DNA of 64,000 nucleotides. Source: Vallitalea sp. (GTDB taxonomy: Bacteria; Bacillota; Clostridia; Lachnospirales; Vallitaleaceae). The notes under the pieces are model-generated. The model was not told the origin of the DNA, made no database searches, and was given only the letters and a program-made list of their open reading frames with translations. Of this stretch, positions 46,426-55,712 are shown one piece after another. Every line of letters begins with the position of its first letter. Positions within the stretch are counted from its first letter, which is position 1. The position numbers and the translations under genes are program-made. The stretch covers positions 62,001 through 126,000 of the forward strand of contig NZ_JAOARO010000088.1 of the NCBI RefSeq assembly GCF_025211055.1, given 5' to 3'.

Positions 46426-46455
46426 AAATACCATATATTAAAATACCATATATTG
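46426..46455. repeat. Tandem 15-bp repeat upstream of agrBD
   Basis: AAATACCATATATTA and AAATACCATATATTG lie head to tail, 50 bp upstream of the agrB start. Their place suits a binding site for the LytTR regulator or an AT-rich upstream element. The LytTR consensus is too loose to decide. Confidence 0.5.
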
Positions 46456-46622
46456 ATATAATTATCAAGCAAATTTGCTGAATATGGACTATTATTGATT
46501 GAAAAGTATAGTTAAATTATGAGATGATATATTAAGTATTGATTATTTGATAAATACTGAACAATAATCTCTAATATACGTAATAAAATATTAAATTAGA
46601 AACTTTAATCTGTGCTGTGGAG

Positions 46623-46668
46623 AAACAGTAATTGATAATTGTCAATTACTGTTTTTCTGTGTTATAAT
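46623..46668 (+). promoter_or_regulatory. Probable zapA promoter overlapped by a 13-bp inverted repeat
   Basis: A -35 TTGTCA (46639-46644), 18-base spacer and -10 TATAAT (46663-46668). A perfect 13-bp hairpin (46623-46635 with 46642-46654) followed by a T-run overlaps the -35. It could be an operator, or an old terminator reused. It lies 110 bp before zapA. Confidence 0.6.
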
Positions 46669-46777
46669 AGCATTAATTATATTAAGAAGTTTTAAATGCT
46701 GTACTAAGTACTGTATTTATGTTTATTGGTTATGCTAATAATGTACAAGCTTTAATAAATAGTAAAGGGGGTCTAGT

Positions 46778-47206
46778 ATGTCACCAAAGAATAATACAAA
46801 AGTAATAATTGGCGGTAATGTATATACATTATCTGGGGACGAGAGCGAAGAATATATTCAAAGAGTGGCTCTTTATATCAATAATAAACTAGATGAACTA
46901 AAGGCTTCTGAGAACGGACAATTTCTTAATACTAGATTAATGTCTATATTATTAGCAATCAATATTGCTGATGATTATTTTAAGGCAAAAGAAGGTACTG
47001 TAAATCTAGAAAAATCTTTTGAACTAAAAGATGAACTGATACTAGAAAAAGAACGAGAGATTGAGAAATTACAAGAAATAATACATAAATTAGAGACTGA
47101 TAAAAATGAACTAATTGAACGGGCAGATAAATTAGAAGAAGATATGGAAAATTATAAGGCAGAATTAGATGAATATATAGAAACATTTGATTTAGAAAAC
47201 GGGTAG
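46778..47206 (+). CDS. zapA: Cell division protein ZapA
   Basis: A 142-residue FtsZ-bundling protein. The N-terminal ZapA domain (NTKVIIGGNVYTLSGDESEE and LMSILLAINIADDYFK) is followed by a long coiled coil (about 80-135). SD is AAAGGGGG. It leads a set of cell-division and wall genes: the U32 peptidase starts 120 bp on, then FtsW and a PBP. Confidence 0.93.
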   Translation: MSPKNNTKVIIGGNVYTLSGDESEEYIQRVALYINNKLDELKASENGQFLNTRLMSILLAINIADDYFKAKEGTVNLEKSFELKDELILEKEREIEKLQEIIHKLETDKNELIERADKLEEDMENYKAELDEYIETFDLENG

Positions 47207-47325
47207 TAATATAATATATATTACTACTTTTGTTTTAGGACAAAATAAATCAATGGAAATCTATTGAACTTATTGAAGTAGGTGTATAGATGTCTAAGTT
47301 CAATATATATAGAAAGGTGAAATTT

Positions 47326-49722
47326 ATGAACAATAAACCAGAATTATTATCACCAGCAGGTTCATTTGAAAGTATGGTTGCAGCAATTAATGCTGGTTGT
47401 GATGCTGTTTATGTTGGAGGTGAACAATTTAGTGCTAGAGCATATGCTTCTAACTTTGATACAGAAGAATTGATAAAAGCTATAAAGTATTGCCATCTTA
47501 GAGGTGTAAAGATATATGTAACTGTTAATACTCTATTTAAGGACAAAGAGATAGATGCTCTTATTAATTATATTAATATTATATATGAAGCAGGAGTTGA
47601 CGCTTTAATTATACAAGATTTCGGCATATGCAAACTCATTAGAGACATATTTAGGGATTTAGAGATACATGCAAGTACTCAGATGACAATTCATAACCTA
47701 CAAGGAGTAAAATATCTAAATGAATTAGGTTTTAAACGGGTTGTATTAAGCAGAGAATCAAGTTTCAAAGAAATAGAATATATTACCAGCAATACAGATA
47801 CAGAAATTGAATGTTTTATTCACGGGGCATTGTGTTATTCATATTCAGGGCAATGTCTAATGAGTAGTATTTTAGGTGGTAGAAGCGGAAATAGAGGAAG
47901 ATGTGCAGGAACATGCAGATTGCCTTATACATTATATGAAGGATCTAAAAAGATGAATATTTCAGTAGGCAAGTATTTACTTAGTCCAAAAGATATTGCT
48001 ACTACCTATTTATTACCTGAATTGATTAATACTGGGATAACATCTTTTAAAATTGAAGGCAGGATGAAAAGTCCAGAATATGTTGCTTCTGTCACATCAG
48101 TATATAGAAAATATATAGATAGATATTATGAAAACTCTAATGGTTATGATGTAGATAAAAGAGATATGGAATTACTTCTTGAAATATATAATAGAGGTGG
48201 CTTCTCTACAGGGTATTACAATAATAAGTCAGATATAATGTCGATGAAAAAGCCTAATAACCAAGGCGCTTATATTGGAAAAGTATCTAATGTTAATAAA
48301 AAAAGCAGAACAATAAAAATAGAATTAAATAGTAAAGTAAATAAAGGTGATAAATTAGAGATATGGACAGGTAATGAACCTTTCCCATCTATTACTATCA
48401 AAAAGGCGTCAGATGGTGCTAATATCACTTTAAAAGATTATAATAAATATATCCTTCCAGGCAACTTGGTTTATAGGGTGAAAAATAAACAGACTTATGA
48501 TGATATCCGTAATAATATCATTAAAGCGAACAAAAAATTAAAGGTGGAAGGTAATCTAAAAGTTAATGAAGGTAAAGCAATTGAATTGGAATTGAATTAT
48601 AATAATTTTAATATTAGAGAATCAGGATGCATTGTTGAAAAAGCTAAAAATCAATCTCTTACTGAAGAAAGAATAATTAAACAGATTAAAAAAACAGGAG
48701 ATTTTCCATTTGAATTAGCTATGAAGAATGTAAACATCGATGATAATATATTCATTCCTATTAGTGAGATTAATAAGCTTAGAAGAAATACTTTAGAAAA
48801 CCTAGAACAAATGCTTTTGGACTCATATAGAAGAATACCTAAAAAATTACCTGATTATAAAATTAATAAGAAAACATTAAAGAAGCCTGAGTGTAATGTA
48901 AATGTTTTAATTAGGAGTATGGCACAGCTAGAAGCTATAAAAGATTTTAATGTAAAAGATGTATACATTGAGAGTGAACTAATAGAGATAGAAGATATTA
49001 AGAGAATGATTAATATCTGTAAAAGTCATAATGCAAATGTTTTTATAGCTCTACCAAGAATATTTGATGAAACTATACAAAAAAGATATTTAACGAAATT
49101 TAAACAAATCGAGAAATTAGATATCAAGGGTTACTTGATTAGAACATACGGTGAAATGTATTTACTAAAAGGTACCAACAAACAAATTATCATTGATTAT
49201 AATATGAACATTATTAACAATGAGACAATATCTGCTTGGAAAAATGAAGGTGCATCACGTATAACATTATCACCTGAATTACACAATAGAGAAATCAATG
49301 ATTTAGATACAAGTCAATCTGAAATAATGGTTTACGGATATCTTCCTTTGATGATATCAAAACAATGTGTTGTAAATAATACTAGTAATAATAAGAAGTT
49401 ATGTTATAATAATAAAAAATATTATTTAAAGGATAGATATGGGAAAAAGTTTCTAGTAGATAGAAGATGTATCAATTGTATTAATGTTATTTATAACTCA
49501 AGTCCATTAATATTGTTAGACCAATTAGATAAAATTAATAATCTAGGTATCAGTAATCTAAGATTAGAATTTACTAGTGAAAGTAAAGAACAGATAGTTA
49601 AGGTTATGAAATTAGTTTTTGATATTATATGTAACGTTAAACAATATGACCGAGTAAGCATACTTGATAATCTTGGCGTGGAAGAATTTAATAGAGGTCA
49701 TTTTTTAAGAGGTATAGAGTAG
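47326..49722 (+). CDS. U32 family peptidase (YrrN/YrrO/RlhA-like, DUF3656)
   Basis: A 798-residue protein. Residues 1-400 are the U32 barrel, ELLSPAGSFESMVAAINAGC at the start and the Cys-rich active-site region CFIHGALCYSYSGQCLMSSI followed by RGRCAGTCRLPY. The C-terminal half has DUF3656-like and additional beta regions and a late Cys cluster (DRRCINCINVIYN). Some U32 proteins (RlhA, TrhP, UbiU/V) are hydroxylation factors with iron-sulfur clusters, so a role in RNA modification is possible. The ATG at 47326 follows AAAGGTGA; the earlier ATG at 47290 has no site. Confidence 0.9.
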   Translation: MNNKPELLSPAGSFESMVAAINAGCDAVYVGGEQFSARAYASNFDTEELIKAIKYCHLRGVKIYVTVNTLFKDKEIDALINYINIIYEAGVDALIIQDFGICKLIRDIFRDLEIHASTQMTIHNLQGVKYLNELGFKRVVLSRESSFKEIEYITSNTDTEIECFIHGALCYSYSGQCLMSSILGGRSGNRGRCAGTCRLPYTLYEGSKKMNISVGKYLLSPKDIATTYLLPELINTGITSFKIEGRMKSPEYVASVTSVYRKYIDRYYENSNGYDVDKRDMELLLEIYNRGGFSTGYYNNKSDIMSMKKPNNQGAYIGKVSNVNKKSRTIKIELNSKVNKGDKLEIWTGNEPFPSITIKKASDGANITLKDYNKYILPGNLVYRVKNKQTYDDIRNNIIKANKKLKVEGNLKVNEGKAIELELNYNNFNIRESGCIVEKAKNQSLTEERIIKQIKKTGDFPFELAMKNVNIDDNIFIPISEINKLRRNTLENLEQMLLDSYRRIPKKLPDYKINKKTLKKPECNVNVLIRSMAQLEAIKDFNVKDVYIESELIEIEDIKRMINICKSHNANVFIALPRIFDETIQKRYLTKFKQIEKLDIKGYLIRTYGEMYLLKGTNKQIIIDYNMNIINNETISAWKNEGASRITLSPELHNREINDLDTSQSEIMVYGYLPLMISKQCVVNNTSNNKKLCYNNKKYYLKDRYGKKFLVDRRCINCINVIYNSSPLILLDQLDKINNLGISNLRLEFTSESKEQIVKVMKLVFDIICNVKQYDRVSILDNLGVEEFNRGHFLRGIE

Positions 49723-49732
49723 GTGGGAACAT

Positions 49733-51118
49733 ATGTTAGAGGTAATAATTAATATTTCTAGATTTATATTTATATTATTAGCAATATATTTTACTTATCT
49801 ATGTTATAAATTATATAGATGCAAATACAAAGCAGTGAATAAAAATAATAAATCTAAAATACAGGGGTCAAAAGAAAACTATTATTTGAAGAATCAAAGA
49901 ATAACATTATTGATAACACATTTTCTTGGTTTCATGATATTAATTGGCGCATCTGATAAACACAAGTTGGATTTATTGATTTTATATGTAGAGCAAGTTA
50001 TGTTTTTCATGATAATTTGGTTCTTGTTAAAGAAATTGTATACTGAGTATAACTATTTATTATGGAATACTTCCTTATATCTAATATCTATATCCTTTAT
50101 AATATTAGCAAGGATAGATTACAATGTTGGTTATAGACAATTTCTAATGGCTATACTTGGATATCTATTAGCTATAATAGTACCTATATTTATTGATAGG
50201 TTCACTTTTCTTGATAAGTTGGAGTGGATTTATATTGGAATTTCAATTATATTTCTTGTGACAGTTAACTTTGTAGGTACTGAAAAACATGGTGCAACTA
50301 ACTGGATATTAATTGGAGATTTTAGCTTTCAACCATCAGAAATAATAAAAATATTATTTATTCTATTTTTAGCTGCTTATATGAGAAAAAGGGATAAGAT
50401 AATACATGTGGTGATTGCAGCAATACCGTCACTAATACTAATAATTTTATTAGTTTATCAAAAAGACTTAGGAACTGCATTAATATTTTTCATAATATTT
50501 ATTTCAGTTATTTATATATCTACTAATAAACCTTTTTATTTTTTAGGAGGTCTTTCAGGGGGAATTGTAGGTTCATTCATAGCTTATAAGTATTATTCTC
50601 ATGTAAGGGACAGAGTTGAAGCTTGGATTAATCCTTGGGCTGATATTGACAGAAAAGGATATCAGATAGCTCAATCACTATTTGCAATAGGTGCTGGCGG
50701 CTTTTTTGGTAAAGGATTGACAAAAGGTATGCCAAAAGTTATACCAGCTGTTGAAACAGATATAATATTTGCAGCTATCTGCGAAGAATTCGGTAATATA
50801 TTCTCAATATTATTAATTATAATAATGGCTTTATTATTCTTAAGTGGTATCAAAATTGCTAAAGGTACAAAGGATAATTTCTATTTATTATTGGCAAGTG
50901 GGATAAGCTGTACCTTTGCATTTCAGATGTTCTTAATACTTGCAGGTGTAACTAAACTTATACCTCTTACAGGAGTTACTTTACCTTTTGTAAGTTCGGG
51001 AGGTACATCATTAACAATGTCAATAATAATGTTAGGTATCTTGGAAGGTATTCACATTAAGAATCAAAAGGGTGAAACAAATGAAAAGAAAAAAAGAACA
51101 AGTAAACAGAAAAGATAA
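49733..51118 (+). CDS. FtsW/RodA/SpoVE peptidoglycan polymerase
   Basis: A SEDS-family glycosyltransferase of 461 residues with about 11 membrane helices. Core motifs are GATNWILIGDFSFQPSEI (about 185-202), QKDLGTALIFF (catalytic Asp region), NPWADIDRKGYQIAQSLFAI and FVSSGGTSL. It polymerises lipid II together with the class B PBP encoded next (overlap 38 bp). Which division or elongation role it has cannot be told from the sequence. Confidence 0.92.
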   Translation: MLEVIINISRFIFILLAIYFTYLCYKLYRCKYKAVNKNNKSKIQGSKENYYLKNQRITLLITHFLGFMILIGASDKHKLDLLILYVEQVMFFMIIWFLLKKLYTEYNYLLWNTSLYLISISFIILARIDYNVGYRQFLMAILGYLLAIIVPIFIDRFTFLDKLEWIYIGISIIFLVTVNFVGTEKHGATNWILIGDFSFQPSEIIKILFILFLAAYMRKRDKIIHVVIAAIPSLILIILLVYQKDLGTALIFFIIFISVIYISTNKPFYFLGGLSGGIVGSFIAYKYYSHVRDRVEAWINPWADIDRKGYQIAQSLFAIGAGGFFGKGLTKGMPKVIPAVETDIIFAAICEEFGNIFSILLIIIMALLFLSGIKIAKGTKDNFYLLLASGISCTFAFQMFLILAGVTKLIPLTGVTLPFVSSGGTSLTMSIIMLGILEGIHIKNQKGETNEKKKRTSKQKR

Positions 51119-52502
51119 TAAAAGTTTAAATAATATTTCATATATATTCATAGGACTTTTTGTAATATTAATCGTCAACATCATCAAATTTGTTTCTGTT
51201 GATAGTACAAATGTTGTTATTAATTCTTACAATCCTCGTATCGAAGAATTGGAACAGAATATTGTTAGAGGTAAGATATTAGATACTAACAAAAAAGTCT
51301 TAGCCGAAACTATGGTAGATGGTGATAAGTCATATAGAATATATCCTTATGAAAATATATTTTCACATATTGTAGGTTATTCACATCAAGGCAAAACAGG
51401 TATAGAGTCCTTGGTTAATTATGATTTACTAAAATCAAATGTGGGTATAATAGAGAAAACCGTACAGTCAATATCTAATAAAAAAAGTATCGGTGATAAT
51501 GTTGTTACTACTTTAGATGCTGATTTACAAAAGAAAGCTTATGATTTATTAGGTAATAGAAAAGGTGCAGTAGTAGCTATAGAGCCTTCAACTGGGAAAA
51601 TACTTTGTATGGTTTCTAAGCCTGATTTTAACCCTAATTATATTGAGAGTAATTGGACTGAGTTAAATAATGATGAAGAAAATTCTCCACTATTGAATAA
51701 GGCTACTCATGGTTTGTATCCACCAGGTTCTACATTTAAAATAGTTACTGCTTTAGCATTTATAAGAGAAAATCCTGGTTGGAAGGATTATACCTATACT
51801 TGTAATGGTAAAGACGTATTTGAAGGAACTACGATCCATTGTTATTCAAATACGAAACATGAAGAAGAAAATCTGGAAAATGCATTTAAGATGTCATGTA
51901 ATACAGCATTTGCTCATATAGGAACTAATTTAGATATGAACAATTATAGAAATGTTGCAAATGATTTATTGTTTGATACGTTACTCCCTTATCCCTTACA
52001 TTTTAGAACCAGCAGATTTAAACTAAGTGAAGAATCTGTTGTGAAAGAAATAGCAGAAACAGCCATAGGACAAGGTGAAACAGAAATAACTCCGTTTCAT
52101 AATGCTTTAATAACTTCTGCTATAGCTAATGGTGGTATATTAATGAAGCCCTATCTAATTGATAGTATTGAAAATGATAATGGAAAATTAATAACCAAAA
52201 ATCTGCCAGAATTCTATTCCGAACTAATGAGTGTAGAAGAAGCAGGTATAATAAAAGAGTTCATGAAAAAGGTTGTAAGTGAAGGTACTGGTAAGACATC
52301 CGCTGTCCAAGGTATTGATGTTGCTGGAAAAACAGGTTCTGCTGAAGTATCAGGGAAAAAACCTCATGCATTGTATGTAGGATTTGCACCAGCTGATAAC
52401 CCTCTGATAGCTGTATCCATAATAGTTGAAAACTCTGGAACAAGTACAAAATATGCAGCACCAATAGCCAAACAGCTTTTTGAACTATATATCAATAAAT
52501 AA
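51081..52502 (+). CDS. Class B penicillin-binding protein (PbpA type)
   Basis: A 473-residue transpeptidase. One N-terminal membrane helix (YIFIGLFVILIVNIIKF), a short pedestal (RGKILDTNKKVLAE), then the transpeptidase: STFK at 217-220, SCN at 272-274 and KTGS from 417. It lacks the larger pedestal of PBP2/FtsI and resembles PbpA of the clostridial FtsW-PbpA pair. The ATG at 51081 follows AAAGGGTG by six bases; the GTG at 51072 overlaps it. It crosslinks the glycan made by the SEDS protein. Confidence 0.92.
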   Translation: MKRKKEQVNRKDNKSLNNISYIFIGLFVILIVNIIKFVSVDSTNVVINSYNPRIEELEQNIVRGKILDTNKKVLAETMVDGDKSYRIYPYENIFSHIVGYSHQGKTGIESLVNYDLLKSNVGIIEKTVQSISNKKSIGDNVVTTLDADLQKKAYDLLGNRKGAVVAIEPSTGKILCMVSKPDFNPNYIESNWTELNNDEENSPLLNKATHGLYPPGSTFKIVTALAFIRENPGWKDYTYTCNGKDVFEGTTIHCYSNTKHEEENLENAFKMSCNTAFAHIGTNLDMNNYRNVANDLLFDTLLPYPLHFRTSRFKLSEESVVKEIAETAIGQGETEITPFHNALITSAIANGGILMKPYLIDSIENDNGKLITKNLPEFYSELMSVEEAGIIKEFMKKVVSEGTGKTSAVQGIDVAGKTGSAEVSGKKPHALYVGFAPADNPLIAVSIIVENSGTSTKYAAPIAKQLFELYINK

Positions 52503-52674
52503 TAGTTATACGAACCCCTATAATTATAATTAAGTTATAGTTATGGTAATATATAAGTATGGTATAAAAAATATACAGTTGAAAAAAGTTTGAAAAAATT
52601 GTATACTTTTTAAGACGAGACATTTTATTTGATAAATGTTAAGATGAATTACCCATAAGCTAGGAGGCATTTAT

Positions 52675-53118
52675 ATGATTGAAGCAGTTAGTTGTGGCGG
52701 GGTGGTAATTCATAAAGGTAAGATATTATTACTTTATCAACATAAATACGAAGGCTGGGTATTACCCAAAGGTACTGTTGAAGACCAAGAAGAATATAAT
52801 GATACAGCTATAAGAGAAGTACGTGAAGAAGCTTCCGTTAAAGCAAATATTATAAAATATGTTGGGAAAAGTCAATATTCCTTTATGATTTCCAATGATA
52901 CAGTTGTTAAGGATGTACACTGGTATCTAATGAAGGCCTATAGCTATTATAGCAGACCACAAAGAGAAGAATTCTTTACGGATTCTGGGTATTACAAATA
53001 TCATGAAGCTTACCATTTACTAAAATTCAGCAACGAAAAACAAATATTAGAACAAGCGTATAATGATTACTTGGATTTGAGAAAATACAACATGTGGGGA
53101 AATAAAAAGTACATCTAG
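52675..53118 (+). CDS. Nudix hydrolase (Ap4A hydrolase-like)
   Basis: A 147-residue Nudix protein. The box is GTVEDQEEYNDTAIREVREE-AS, where the last Gly of the consensus is Ser; WVLPKG just before it is typical of the Ap4A/MutT group. A strong TAGGAGG precedes the start. It is monocistronic; a terminator-like hairpin follows. Confidence 0.9.
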   Translation: MIEAVSCGGVVIHKGKILLLYQHKYEGWVLPKGTVEDQEEYNDTAIREVREEASVKANIIKYVGKSQYSFMISNDTVVKDVHWYLMKAYSYYSRPQREEFFTDSGYYKYHEAYHLLKFSNEKQILEQAYNDYLDLRKYNMWGNKKYI

Positions 53119-53138
53119 GGAAATCTAGATCATAATTA

Positions 53139-53170
53139 GTCTACTTTATTTATTGAAGTAGGCTTTATTA
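53139..53170 (+). terminator. Terminator after the Nudix gene
   Basis: GTCTACTT (53139-53146) pairs with AAGTAGGC (53156-53163), one G-U pair, then TTTATTATT. It lies 20 bases after the stop. Confidence 0.7.
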
Positions 53171-53282
53171 TTGGAATATAGCAACTTTTTTATTGATGAT
53201 TTTATATATGTTATAGTATATTTTAAAGTAGATAATAAGGATCTAGTAACATTTTTCTGAGGATAGGAGATATAAGTGGAAG

Positions 53283-53408
53283 ATGATAGAAGATACTATT
53301 AATTTGGATTGTTATATGTATGACTTTAGAGGTGTTTTTGGAGATTTAGATTCCACTAATCTTCTTTACGGACATTTCGCTTTGTATTACCTAGATTTAA
53401 GAGAATAA
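53283..53408 (+). CDS. Possible 41-residue small protein
   Basis: A short ORF (begins MIEDTINLDCYMYDFRG, ends ALYYLDLRE) in the 447-bp gap between the Nudix gene and xdhC. It has a possible -10 TATAGT upstream (53214-53219) and an AGGAG about 13 bases before the ATG, which is too far for a good site. A terminator hairpin follows at 53453-53477. Many aromatic and acidic residues, no known motif. It may equally be a small RNA gene or chance. Confidence 0.3.
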   Translation: MIEDTINLDCYMYDFRGVFGDLDSTNLLYGHFALYYLDLRE

Positions 53409-53452
53409 GGTCTAGGCTGAAAAATAAGAAAAAGTAATATTAGTTATAAAGG

Positions 53453-53477
53453 GGGCTGTAGGATTATCTTACAGCCC
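53453..53477 (+). terminator. Hairpin before xdhC
   Basis: GGGCTGTA (53453-53460) with TACAGCCC (53470-53477), 9-base loop, weak T content after. It closes the small-ORF region. Confidence 0.55.
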
Positions 53478-53565
53478 TTAGAATTTGACAAAATATTTTA
53501 AAACAAGTTATAATATAATTACATATATATAATTTGACCAAACAATTTGATTAACTATATTATTT

Positions 53566-54408
53566 ATGGAAAGAAGTGAAAAAGTGAAAAGTATTTATGC
53601 AGAGTTAATACATATGAAAGAAAAAGGTGAAGCTTGTGTCATGGTTACTGTGGTTAAGATGACAGGGAGTGCTCCAGTAACAGTAGGTAAAAAAATGTTG
53701 GTAGGAGAAAGCGGTATGGCTATGGGAACTGTTGGAGGTGGTGCATTAGAATATTTAGCAAAACAAAGGTGTAAAGAACTATTTGATGAAAGAAATAGCA
53801 AGCTTGAAAAATATATACTTAATGAAGGTCAGATTGAAGAAGAAGAAACAACTGTATTACCAATGGCTTGTGGTGGCAGAGTAACGCTTTTTTATGAATA
53901 TATTGGTGCTAATAAACTCTATATTTTTGGAGCAGGACATGTAGGGCAGGCTTTAACTAACTTATTATACAAAATGAATTATTATATTACTGTTATAGAT
54001 GATCGTAAGGAAATATACGAGACTATTCAAAATGCTCATAGGAAAGTGGGGATTTCGTATGTAGATTTTATAGAACAGGAAAAGTTAAGTGAGAATAGTT
54101 TTGTTGTGGTATGTACTCCATCACATAATAATGATTTTAATGTTCTGAACAAAGTTCTTGAATTGGATTTGAAACCAAAATATATTGGAATGCTTTGTTC
54201 ACAAGTTAAACTAAAAACTTTCCTGAAAAAAATCAATGAAAAACATGGCAAAGTGGATTTGTCAAACCTATATTCACCTATTGGTCTAGATACAGGAGGT
54301 TATTCTCCAGAGGAAATAGCAGTATCTATAGCAGCAGAGATATTGGCGATTAGTTATGATAAAAAAGGTCATAAGCATCTAAGAAATAATGAATTATTGG
54401 ATAACTAA
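53566..54408 (+). CDS. XdhC-family molybdenum hydroxylase maturation protein
   Basis: A 280-residue protein with the two XdhC domains: N-terminal XdhC_CoxI (GTVGGGALE; PMACGGRVTLFYEYI) and a C-terminal Rossmann fold (IFGAGHVGQALTNLL). XdhC matures molybdenum cofactor for xanthine dehydrogenase-type enzymes. The ATG at 53566 has no clear site; a GTG at 53584 follows GGAAAGAAG and would give MKSIYAELI, so the start may be later. It begins a five-gene run (to 57075) for a selenium-dependent molybdenum hydroxylase. Confidence 0.85.
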   Translation: MERSEKVKSIYAELIHMKEKGEACVMVTVVKMTGSAPVTVGKKMLVGESGMAMGTVGGGALEYLAKQRCKELFDERNSKLEKYILNEGQIEEEETTVLPMACGGRVTLFYEYIGANKLYIFGAGHVGQALTNLLYKMNYYITVIDDRKEIYETIQNAHRKVGISYVDFIEQEKLSENSFVVVCTPSHNNDFNVLNKVLELDLKPKYIGMLCSQVKLKTFLKKINEKHGKVDLSNLYSPIGLDTGGYSPEEIAVSIAAEILAISYDKKGHKHLRNNELLDN

Positions 54409-54447
54409 AATTGATGTTTTGAAAAAGATACATGGAAGGGAATACTT

Positions 54448-54918
54448 ATGGTTAATGTAATTACAGGACCTATAAATTCTGGAAAAACAAGTAGATTGAT
54501 TAAGTTATATGAATGTATGCAAAAAGGTGATGGATTTGTTTCCATTAAAAATATGGATAGAGATAAAGTACATAGTTATGAAATAATGCAATTGTCTAAT
54601 AGAAAAAAGCAACTTTTTATTCTAAGAGAAGATTATTTAACTAAAGATTGGTGTGAGTCATGTAAGATTGGACCTTACAGTTTCTCAACACCAGTCTTGA
54701 AGCATATAGAAAGTACTATAAGAGAACTAATAGAATGTAGAGTAACACCAATCTATTTAGATGAGATTGGACTTCTTGAATTACAGAATAAATGCTTTCA
54801 TAGAATACTAGTAGAGTTATTAAATAGTAAATATGAAATTTATATTACAGTTAGAGAAGATTACTTAGATGACCTAATAGATAAATATAATCTAATTGGC
54901 AAAATTAATGTAATATGA
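54448..54918 (+). CDS. P-loop nucleoside-triphosphatase (THEP1-like)
   Basis: A 156-residue P-loop protein: Walker A GPINSGKTSR (about 7-16), Walker B IYLDEIGLLE, and an Asp/Glu-rich C-terminus. It resembles the NTPase_1/THEP1 family found in selenium-molybdenum hydroxylase loci. It follows xdhC by 39 bp and precedes yqeC by 18 bp. CESC in the middle (CESCKIG) might bind metal. Confidence 0.75.
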   Translation: MVNVITGPINSGKTSRLIKLYECMQKGDGFVSIKNMDRDKVHSYEIMQLSNRKKQLFILREDYLTKDWCESCKIGPYSFSTPVLKHIESTIRELIECRVTPIYLDEIGLLELQNKCFHRILVELLNSKYEIYITVREDYLDDLIDKYNLIGKINVI

Positions 54919-54936
54919 ATAAGAGAGGATAACGAA

Positions 54937-55707
54937 GTGGATCTTTTAAATGCATTAGAATTAGATGTACAAGGTAACAATATAATATCTATAGTTGGAG
55001 CAGGTGGAAAATCTACAACCATGTATAGACTTGGAAGTGAGTTAAAGGAACTTGACAGAAAAGTACTATTAACAACAACAACTGCAATTTATTATCCTAT
55101 GTCAAATGAATATGATAACTTAATTATCTCAAATAACCTAGAACAGCTGATATTAGAATCTAAGAGATTGTCAAGAGGTACTATTACAATGATAGGTAAA
55201 ACCATATTTCATAATAATAATAAATTAAAAGGCATTGAAAAAGAGTGGGTAAAACCTCTATGTTATCAAGGTGATTATGATTTTCTTGTAATAGAAGCTG
55301 ATGGAGCAAAAAGAAAGTCCATAAAAGCACCCGCATGGTATGAGCCAGTAATAGCCAATTGTTCAACATTGGTAGTTGGTTGTGTTGGTTTAGATATTAT
55401 TGGAAAGAGAATAGAAGAAAACTGGGTACATAGAGCAAATATTTTCTCAAGAGTAGTGGGTAAAAAAATTGGTGACATTATTGATTATGAAACCATATTG
55501 AAATTAATAATTTCCAAAGAAGGCTTATTTAAAGGATGTAAGAACCATTCTAAAAAGGTGGTTCTACTAAATAAAGTACGTGATGATGAACAATTATTTT
55601 ATGCTCAAAAATTAGGAGGAAAAATTATAAAAGATGGTACGAATATCTCAAGAGTAATTATTGGAAATGTAAATATGGAAGACCCAATAATTAAGATTGT
55701 GGAGTGA
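54937..55707 (+). CDS. yqeC: YqeC-like selenium-dependent hydroxylase accessory protein
   Basis: A 256-residue protein of the YqeC family. Features: P-loop-like VGAGGKSTTMYRLG near the start, LLTTTTAIYYP, and DFLVIEADGAKRKSIKAPAWYEP in the middle. yqeB and yqeC are found with selenium-dependent molybdenum hydroxylases, where they are thought to help make the selenium-modified cofactor. It starts at GTG 54937 after GAGAGGA, and overlaps the next frame. Confidence 0.86.
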   Translation: MDLLNALELDVQGNNIISIVGAGGKSTTMYRLGSELKELDRKVLLTTTTAIYYPMSNEYDNLIISNNLEQLILESKRLSRGTITMIGKTIFHNNNKLKGIEKEWVKPLCYQGDYDFLVIEADGAKRKSIKAPAWYEPVIANCSTLVVGCVGLDIIGKRIEENWVHRANIFSRVVGKKIGDIIDYETILKLIISKEGLFKGCKNHSKKVVLLNKVRDDEQLFYAQKLGGKIIKDGTNISRVIIGNVNMEDPIIKIVE

Positions 55708-55712
55708 TAATT

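Noticed and set aside
46377..46472. N-terminal extension of AgrB with repeated NIWYF
   Set aside because: No ribosome site before the ATG at 46472. The repeat is the translated form of the tandem DNA repeat at 46426-46455, and AgrB normally starts at 46376 after ATAGGAGA.
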